64,000 nt of DNA from Cinnamomum chago. Its lineage: Eukaryota; Streptophyta; Magnoliopsida; Laurales; Lauraceae. The stretch covers positions 47,397,001 to 47,461,000 of the forward strand of contig CP142458.1 in assembly GCA_038049695.1 (NCBI GenBank), in the 5' to 3' direction. The notes below the pieces were generated by a model that worked only from the letters and a program-made list of their open reading frames with translations, was not told the DNA's origin and ran no database searches. Shown in pieces: positions 56,736-64,000 of the stretch (position 1 is the first letter of the stretch; each line of letters opens with the position of its first letter). Both the position numbers and the translations under genes were made by a program.

Positions 56736-58428
56736 AGATCCACGGGCGACCCATTAGGTGGTGGACCCGTGCGAGGTGGGTCAAACATCGTCTGATCAAA
56801 GAGAGGGAGAGTATGTATATAACAACTGCTAGGAAAAATAATTATATTTCCACACAATTGAAAACATCCCAATTATATAGCAACTGCACTTGGAATGCTT
56901 TTAGCCCAGAAAATTTGATCTAATCATTCTCGTTGTTTTTCTCATGAAGAGATCTTACGATCTCATGAAGAGATGGAGCGGAAGGGTTTATCTCTTACTT
57001 GTTGCAGGCTGACCACTAAGAGTGACTGTGCTGCTGGAGTGCCTTTCGTTCGTTGTTTTGTATTCTCAAATATCAGAGTCATCGCCCTCTTATTCTTCCT
57101 TTCCGCTGCTCCTCTATTTCTTCCTCTCTTTCTCTTTTAACACACCCTTTTTTTCCAATGTTATCTGTATTTCCAGTATAGATCAGTTACGTAGTGGGTC
57201 CTTCTTTATTTTTTTTTAAGAAGTTATGCGGAAGTTAGTTTACAAGAGAGTGGAGAGTGGAGAGAAAGCATAGCATGACATGTGTCTTCATGAAGGGAGA
57301 ATATATTCCCTTAGTGACAGGTGTCTGCAGATTAATCATAAATTATTATCGGATCTGGTGTTTACGCAATGATCAATAGATTGGCTAATCGGGTGAGGGG
57401 TGCCATCATGATGAATCCAAAGATGGTTCAGACCAACATCTTAAAGTAAGGAAATAGATGATGTGTAGCCATAAACATCATCAGGTCTTGTGTTTGAAAT
57501 GATTGACTCATCCTACCTGATAGTGGACAGGTTGGCTAGTGGAGCAATGACTGTCATGATTTTTTTCGTATAAAATTTTACTTTGTTTGTTTGCTAGGAT
57601 TTTTCGTGAAAATTAAGTTTCTAAAATTAGAAACTGAACTTAATTTTTTGTTTCCAATTTATTGCATATTTGTCATAGTAAATCGGATCTAAGACATGAG
57701 ACTTCCAAATACTTTAATGCACATCATTATTCCTCAAAAGTAAACAGCTACCCATATTTTTTTTTAAGTTTCAATCATTGTTTGTGAATTTTATTTTTTT
57801 TAAGTTTTAATCCTTGTTTGGACCATTCAATTTTACAGCTCTTCAACTTGATATTCTTGCGTTGATACCGAAATACAGGTGGGCCACCCAATGACCCATC
57901 TGGTCCGTGGTTCCGAAGGAGAACCCACGAGTGAACCAATAGGTGCAGACCCGTGCGAGGTGGGCCAAACATCATCGTCTAATCAGAGAGAGGGAGAGCA
58001 TGTATATAGCAACTGCTAGGAAAAATAATTATATTTCCACGCAATTAAAACAACTCAATTATATAGCAACTGCACTTGAAATGCTTTTAGCCCAGAAAAT
58101 TTGATCTCAACATTCTTGTATTTTTTTTAGGAAGTTATGCAGAAGTTAGTTTAGAGGAGGGTGGAGAGTGAAGAGTGGAGAGAAAACATAACATGACATG
58201 TGTCTTCATGAAGGGAAAATACATTCCTTTAGTGACAACTGTCTTCATGTAAGGGAGACTACATTCCCTTAGTAATATAGATGCCGGCGTGCCAACTTTA
58301 CTGATTTGTTTTCTTCTTCTTTTTTCATAAAAGTGGAGAATATAGCATTAAAATTAACTTGGTTTTCCAAGTCGTAAAAGAAGGCCCTAGTTTGGTATTT
58401 TCGAATTGTTGAAAGGACAAAAGACCAA
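56736..58428. other. intergenic DNA with a diverged direct duplication
   Basis: 56745-57330 and 57930-58265 share long words (GACCCGTGCGAGGTGGG, CAACTGCTAGGAAAAATAAT, ATGCTTTTAGCCCAGAAAAT, GACATGTGTCTTCATGAAGG). The first copy has about 280 bp extra (roughly 56925-57205). No reading frame with family features. Confidence 0.65.
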
Positions 58429-58960
58429 GGGCATGTTTGTGTAACACTTTTCCGCGGAAAAGTTTACGGTTTTCCGCGGAAAACCCATTTTTTCGGCGTT
58501 TGGTGCGGAACAATTCCGCGGAAATGTTTTCCTGCATCGTCAGCATTTTCCTTGATAATTGTGGAAATGGGTTTCCCATGGGGGGGTATGGGAAATGGTT
58601 TTCCTCGGAAAACTTCTCCATCTTTTCCTCACTTTTGTCCATTTCAACCCAAAAACCTTATAACTCTTTCATTTTTTATTTATTTATATAAATTATTATT
58701 TAATGTTAAATAAATAATATACATGTTATGTTATTTTCTTCAAAAAATTATATCACCAAATAAGAAATTTTGATTTTCTATAAGGAATCCACAGCCGCAC
58801 CAAACAACATCTGCACCAATTCAATGAGGAAACTCTTTTTGCACCAAACATGAATTTCTAAATTCTACAGAAATCTTTTTCCGAAGTTTTCATTTCTATG
58901 GAATTTGCTGACGTGGCAATTTCCTGTTTCCGCGGAAAGGGTGTGTATACAAACGTGCCC
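58429..58960. mobile_element. MITE, 532 bp, rich in TTCCGCGGAA palindromes
   Basis: Ends GGGCATGTTTGTGTAACAC and, on the other strand, GGGGCACGTTTGTATACAC, followed inward on both sides by CTTTTCCGCGGAAA / CCCTTTCCGCGGAAA. Flanked by CAA on both sides, which would be a 3-bp TSD. Such GGGCATGTTTG termini occur in several plant MITE families; superfamily (Harbinger- or hAT-like) is not settled. No coding capacity. Confidence 0.7.
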
Positions 58961-58963
58961 CAA

Positions 58964-59737
58964 TGCAGAAAGAGTCCCCAAAAGATCGAGAGAACTTTCT
59001 TGGAATTAAAAGCTAATATCATACTACAATATTCAATAAAAGTTAAATTATCACATTTCAACTTTCAATTCAAGAGAAATACAATATCAAAACACAAATG
59101 TGCATTGGGGTTAATTTGAGAGCAATACATAGGACAAAATCAATAAGAATGAGATCACAATCTCCTCTCGTGAAATGTGCCCATTGGTGATAAGAGTAAA
59201 CGCCCATATCTTTCGTACCATCCTAAAAATCCACATACAGGAAGTGTCCACTTTAATATTTAATCATTAGACCAAACTTGTATCAGATCCGTAATCACTA
59301 TCAAATGGGTAGAGGGTAGAGGGTAGAGGGTAGAGGGTAGAGGAAAACGCTCACCTAAAATTCACGTAACTGGAAGACAAGGAAAGAGAGACCCCAAGAG
59401 TTGAAGATGGTCACCTTGATAATAACAACTCAGGATAAAGCAAAAGAGCGGGCCCTGCTTCCAGCCCTACCCAAATGGCAATTGGGAGTAGGACATGAGC
59501 ATTTTCAACAAGTGAGAAAAGGAACAAAAGAATTATTGCAGGTACCTAATCACTGAAAAAATGTGCTTATTGTGTTAACATGCAAGAAATTTCCAAATCT
59601 GCAGAAATGCTTAAAAATTTTAACGACCCATGTAAGGCCACTACCGAACACTGGGAAAGGAAATTCAACTCAAGACTCCTCGGGTCAAAGTACAATTTTT
59701 ATATCATCTACCGCCAATCGACATTAAGAAGTGACAT

Positions 59738-59771
<34 letters not shown>

Positions 59772-60264
59772 AATAGTAAATAATAACAACAACAACAATA
59801 ATAATAATTAACCAATAATAAATGCCGATTTCTGATCCCCCTTCAGCCCTTCTCGAATGGCAGTTAGGATTAGATATGAGGTTTTTCAACACGTAAAAAC
59901 GTAAATAAATAAAAATCATTGTTGGTTATTTTAGTAATTTTATGTTGTGTTCTTCTCTTGAGAAGCACTGTAGGTTAATATTTATAATATCATCAATAGC
60001 AGGTTAAATAAGGGTCCAAGGGGTATTTCTCGGTTAAAATCACCAGAAAATAAAATGTAAATAATGAACTAAACCCGGATAGAACAAGGAAAGATGCCCA
60101 AGACAAGATGGAGAAATGTAGTGACAAAATAAAAGTACCATATTGAAAAGGATGACTCCAGCACTGATAGTGTCAGGAAGAATACCAAGATGAGCATGCA
60201 AAAGCATCTCAGAACTAGGAGGAGCTTGATGTTTCGGCAAATGACAGTGCAAGCACCAAAGATA
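58964..60264. other. intergenic DNA, simple repeats only
   Basis: A GGGTAGA heptamer runs five times at 59309-59343. An AAT/AAC microsatellite lies at about 59738-59810. Otherwise no feature I can support, apart from the doubtful gene relic at 60060-60264. Confidence 0.6.
60060..60264 (-). pseudogene. possible DUF538-like gene relic
   Basis: The minus strand reads PPSSEMLLHAHLGILPDTIS, reminiscent of the LP.GLLPD.V motif of plant DUF538 proteins, then leaves any known pattern. The CACTA MITE at 60265 interrupts sequence directly upstream; across it, a hydrophobic FVEVSLVLALSFAE stretch appears in another frame. Frames do not agree, so at best a relic. Confidence 0.2.
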
Positions 60265-60469
60265 CACTACACCAAAAATCGGAAATTGGAACGGAAAAGC
60301 GTTCCTAATCCTTCCGTTCCTAATCCGTTAAAGTGTTCCAATTTCCGTTCCAATTTGGATTAGGAACGGTTGGTACCAAATTGGAACGGAAATTGGAACA
60401 CTTTAACGGATTAGGAACGGAAGGATTAGGAACGCTTTTCCGTTCCAATTTCCGATTTTTGGTGTAGTG
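60265..60469. mobile_element. CACTA-type MITE, second copy, 205 bp
   Basis: Same as 36540-36744 with the short centre reversed; TSD ATA on both sides. Both copies are the same length and appear identical when one is reverse-complemented. Confidence 0.92.
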
Positions 60470-61560
60470 ATACTTCCACAAAGCAGTGATTCTGTTTCCA
60501 GCAGCAGCAGTGGTTATGATTCTGGCAGCCTAAGTGACTACAGCCATGAGAGGCAACGGGAAAATGGTTATCCATGTAAAAACCAAAAGAGACATTAAAA
60601 AAAAGAACCCATAAAACAGCGAAAGAGTAACAGGTGACAATATGAAATAGAAGGGCGCTAGGAGCCAACATGTTTCTGCAACAGAAAGTGTTAATGAAAG
60701 GAATGAGGTCGTGGTCAATATAATAATGGTAAAGAATATGACCATAAAGGAAAGTGTTATGACTCAGGAAATGATGTTACAGAAAATCAAGAAACAATAG
60801 TGTGAGTGCCTAAAAGTTATGGATTTAGATTAGGTGAGTGTGAGACTCATGATTATGCTGTTTAAGCTTCTTTGGGGAAGATAGATCGCCTTAGAACTTA
60901 AAAGGGAAGGAGAAATAGAGATTAGAGACCGTACCTGCCGTCAGTCGAAGGCTCTCCGATACATGAGTTAGTGCTTTCATTGAACAAATGATGGAGATGA
61001 GAGGCGAGTATGCTAGTATTGCATGATGTTGTAAAAAACATACATCTGAAGGGATTCTTACTCTTGTATATGTAGAGGTTTTTATCTGGCGCTCCCTTAG
61101 TGGGAGTAGGTGGAGATACTGTCCGGTCGAATCAAGAGATGACCTCTGGTATCAATGTGGATGTGATTGATCAAGACAACACCTCATCACTATCCGGCAC
61201 CTATCTTGTCTATCAGTACGTTCTGCAATGTAGCCGTAACTTTGTGTACGTACAATCATGACCTAGTACTCATCTCCGAAGATAATATTGAGACCAGATT
61301 CAGATGCATCCTGGCACTATTGCCGATGTGCCTTATACTGAGACCGAAATGAGCCCAGTCGGTACTCTTACCGAGACTGGCCCAAGTTTGGCACAAGCTG
61401 ACACTGTTTGCCGAGCTGAGATGAGATGTCTAGCTAGTACCGTTACCGTGCTAGACGAATCTTGGCACTCTGGCCAAACTTGGATACCGAGATCGGGATG
61501 AGCTGAGCTGGTACTGCTACCAAGACTAGCGTAATCTGCTTTTAGGAAAATACCCCACAC
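60470..61560. other. intergenic DNA, possible LTR remnant
   Basis: 60470-60960: nothing supported. 61310-61540 has three loosely repeated units (GAGCCCAGTCGGTACTCTTACC, TCTAGCTAGTACCGTTACCG, GAGCTGGTACTGCTACC), period about 90 bp, followed by CACACAATTACCCCCTAGCTC, which resembles LTR U3 sequence of other gypsy elements. Confidence 0.35.
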
Positions 61561-61711
61561 AATTACCCCCTAGCTCACAACTTTTGGAGTTCTCTAACAT
61601 TTTGAGGGCGGGAGCTGAGTATCGTGTTTGAGAGATTTGAGGTACCAATTTGAATTTCGGCTCGGTGTTGGCTGATGACATCTAATCTTTATCATGAAGT
61701 CTGTTTGCCTT

Positions 61712-61935
61712 CCCGAGACAATAAATAGCACATCGGTGACGCTTCGTCTGCCCGATTTGATAAATATTAGGTAGGTGACGTTTCATCAGCCCAAGGCAAT
61801 AAATATAGCGTCTGAATCTCTATACGATATGAACTGGCAGTACCATGTGTCTCCATCTGGTTGGTCGTTTAGCGAAATCGAAGCGACGCGTGCCTTCATT
61901 AATTTGAACAAGCTCCATTCCGTCTATAAATAGGG
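61712..61935 (+). promoter_or_regulatory. LTR-like promoter with short tandem repeats and TATA box
   Basis: Three 35-45-bp units with CCCGA...ATAAATA...GGTGACG.TTC.TC (61712-61815) precede TCTATAAATAGGGC at about 61923. The TATA context is strong. Likely part of a Ty3/gypsy LTR, but I found no matching second LTR. Confidence 0.4.
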
Positions 61936-62369
61936 CATTTTCCTCCTTCGTCTCTTCACTTTTGGCATTCTTCGGAGAGAGCTCTGCAGCAAGAGAGAAG
62001 GAAACCCTGCCGGAGTTGTGCTGGAACTTTGACTTAGCAAACCGGAGTTCGGAGTTTGCCTCTTTCTGTGAGTCTTCCTCCATGTCCCTATCTTTTGCAC
62101 ACTGCCTTTTTTGTTTAGGGGTTCTGCTCTAGGGTTTAGGGTTTCTGTTTCTCTCCTTTTCCGGTATCACTATCCGTAGAAGAATGGGATCTTATAGGAG
62201 TTGGGTGGAGACCCCTTGTTGACAAGAAAAAAGTCACTTTGCCTCTTCAACAACAAGAAGCTACATGAAGCCACATCCTACTACAAAAGGGCGTTGCTGC
62301 TTCAAGCATTAGATCTTGTCAGAATCACTTGAAAAACTGATAGATCCTTCAAGACAGCCAAAACAGGAG

Positions 62370-63060
62370 TTCACATGAAGTTTCGGGCCATTCCGACATC
62401 ATTTGGCCCAACTTCACTCTTCCGGCAGCCAAACAGGCACTCTTGGCGGCGGCGGCGTCGAAGACATCAAAACTTCGATCGGAGCCTACGGATGGTCTCA
62501 AAATACCTCTAAGAGGCTCCACGTCGAATTTCAGGTCATTCCGACAACATTTGAACCGGCTTTGACGCTCCGAAAGAAAATCAAACCTCTTGGCGGCGAG
62601 AACCACCGAGACCATTACTCATCAAACAGAGCACTTGGACGGTTTCAACATGCTTCAAAAGGGCTACACGTCAAATTTCAGGTCATTCTAACAACGTTTG
62701 GCCCGACTTTGACGCTCCGACAAAAAATCAAGGCTACCGGCGGCGGGGCACCTCGAAACCATGACATCCAAATCGAAGCTAATGGATCGTCTCAAAATGA
62801 CTCCAATAGGCTCCCTGTCAAATTTTAGGTTGATTGGACATCGGTTGACGACACATTAAAACGCGACATCTTCCTCGTGGCAAGATCAAGCCTACCAGCG
62901 ACGGGAACCCAAACGGCTTCAAAACTAAAAAAAAAGCCCATTGTTGGTCCCATTCACTGCTCAGGAGGCTTCACGTCAAATTTCAGGTCATTCCGACATC
63001 GTTTGACCTAGTTTCAACTCTTGACAAAAATCAGCAACCCTACGCGGCAAAGCCTTCGAC
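62370..63060 (+). repeat. about 147-bp tandem repeat, five diverged units
   Basis: The word ACGTCAAATTTCAGGTCATTCC recurs (with changes) near 62376, 62517, 62667, 62813 and 62969, each followed by ACGCTCCGA...AAAATCAA and a GGCGGCG-type word. The 141-codon open frame at 62403-62828 is a by-product of the repeat: it has no family features. Confidence 0.75.
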
Positions 63061-63228
63061 TTTTCAAAAAAATAGGAAACTTTGTGCTCTGATTTGCACG
63101 ACTTCTCCTTAGGTTTTCTTCAGGAGAATCAAGCCAAAAAATGAAGAAAAATGTCAAGAAAAATATAGGAGAAAAAAAGAAACAAAAAACCTGAAAAACG
63201 GCCTACGAAATGGCGACCAAAGGGGAAA

Positions 63229-63243
63229 CCCCCCCCCCCCCCC
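63229..63243. repeat. C homopolymer tract
   Basis: Fifteen C bases in a row before CACGGTTGCC. Unrelated in context to the LTR C tracts. Confidence 0.8.
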
Positions 63244-63660
63244 ACGGTTGCCAGCGACCATGGACCCATGGCTGCCGGCGACCCTCAAAATTTGGGTCAC
63301 CGGATTTCCGCCGTGGGGACCGTTTTTCATCCTTTTTTCTCGTATTGGGGAGTTCCAGCCCCTGTAATTTCCTGAAAATCTGATTTTCGACGCCCGGGAA
63401 CGACTGATTTTCGTCGACATCTCGGATCCGCCGTCAAGAGCATGAAATCGTCATCGATCGCTCCAAGATCTCCAATCAGCTGACCAAGAAAGTGCACATT
63501 CTATCCGACCGATTGAGAAATCGACAAGACAAATGTCACCGACCCGTTGGTATCAACCAATGCCTGAAGATGCGTGATAATCCGACATCGATCAGCATGA
63601 AAATCCATCGTTGATCATCGCAAGAAGAATTTCAAAAGACGCGGCACGGCCCGCGACTCT

Positions 63661-64000
63661 TCAAATTCCCGGTGACCACTTAATGTTGTTAATTGACCCA
63701 ATTAAATGCAGTCATTAACTCATTATTTTGGACGGCCGAATCAGATTCAAGGAAATGAGAGTTACAAGTCCAAGTCATCATGACATTTAAGTTGTGAAAC
63801 TCCTCTCATCATGAAGATTAAAGGCGATTAAATGCCCATTATCTCCACCGACCAATCAGAAGCCAAGAAAAAGGAGTTACAAAACAAAGGAATTAAAACT
63901 TGTAACTCCACCCATTATGTGGTTTTAATACATTAAAGCTCATAAAGTCACCTAAAGGCTACCAAACGCTTATAAAAGGAGGTGATTCCAAGAAGAAACG
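63661..64000 (+). mobile_element. probable LTR end region of a further element, cut by the window edge
   Basis: AT-rich sequence with TTAATTGACCCAATTAAATG, repeated TTACAAGTCC / GTTACAAAAC / TTGTAACTCC words and TATAAAAGGAGGTGATTCC at 63971. This combination is common in U3 regions of plant gypsy LTRs. Family and borders cannot be set from here. Confidence 0.4.

Noticed and set aside
59738..59810. AAT/AAC run as a SINE or LINE tail
   Set aside because: No SINE or LINE body or TSD next to it; a plain microsatellite.
60476..60600. Plus-strand Ser-rich frame (DSVSSSSSGYDSGS) as an exon
   Set aside because: It is short, closed upstream by the MITE, and low in complexity; no gene model supports it.
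62403..62828. Open frame of 141 codons as a host gene
   Set aside because: It arises from the 147-bp repeat; the product has no family motif, and the DNA repeats continue outside the frame.

Overview
This is intergenic DNA of a plant nuclear genome, most likely a large repeat-rich angiosperm genome; I cannot name the species. The evidence is plant-type LTR retrotransposons (a Ty3/gypsy chromovirus of Tekay type, Copia elements with Sirevirus-like features, initiator-Met-tRNA primer sites), CACTA and other MITEs, and no intact host gene, rRNA, tRNA or prokaryotic feature. Names used below (A, B, T1-T3, S0-S4, P, L0) are my own labels.

Almost all of 1-56735 is one nest of retroelements, resolved from target-site duplications (TSDs) and from flanks that rejoin. 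The outer layer is a Tekay-type LTR, T3 (43146-43217 and 54676-56735, its 5' part off the left edge). Into it went S3, a minus-strand Sirevirus-like element (41174-43145 and about 1-400), and B, a decayed Tekay element (43218-54670) that itself holds solo LTR T2 (46383-50522). S3 contains P, a minus-strand Copia element with a 3.2-kb palindromic LTR. P in turn holds L0 (LTR, 973-2634), S4 (solo LTR, 4446-6338), S0 (6691-14194) and S1 (14495-38828). S1 holds solo LTR S2 (14542-20191), which holds solo LTR T1 (15880-19912). S1 also holds A, a young near-complete Tekay element (22518-33901), and a 205-bp CACTA MITE (36540-36744). The deepest path is six levels: T3, S3, P, S1, S2, T1.

From 56736 to 64000 the sequence looks like older intergenic DNA. 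It has a diverged tandem duplication, a 532-bp MITE, microsatellites, a second copy of the CACTA MITE (60265-60469), a possible gene relic, a roughly 147-bp tandem repeat and parts of one or two further LTR-like promoters.

Only A could be nearly functional: Gag, protease, reverse transcriptase, RNase H, integrase and chromodomain are recognisable. However, gag and pol are in different frames, and one stop codon lies two codons before the integrase catalytic Glu. B has a stop at the same codon. S1 carries only a Gag and S0 none, so these are non-autonomous Sirevirus-like elements.

The most unusual signals are: (1) a noncoding array of about 15-20 hairpins with unrelated stems but a common loop close to TAGTTATATCT, in S0, S1 and S3; (2) promoter-proximal arrays of short CpG palindromes spaced 19-23 bp, shared between unrelated LTR families with interchangeable cores; (3) perfect mitosis-specific-activator (MSA, MYB3R) consensus sites beside the LTR TATA boxes; (4) the palindromic LTR of P; (5) a 33-residue acidic reading frame of constant length in three Tekay LTRs.
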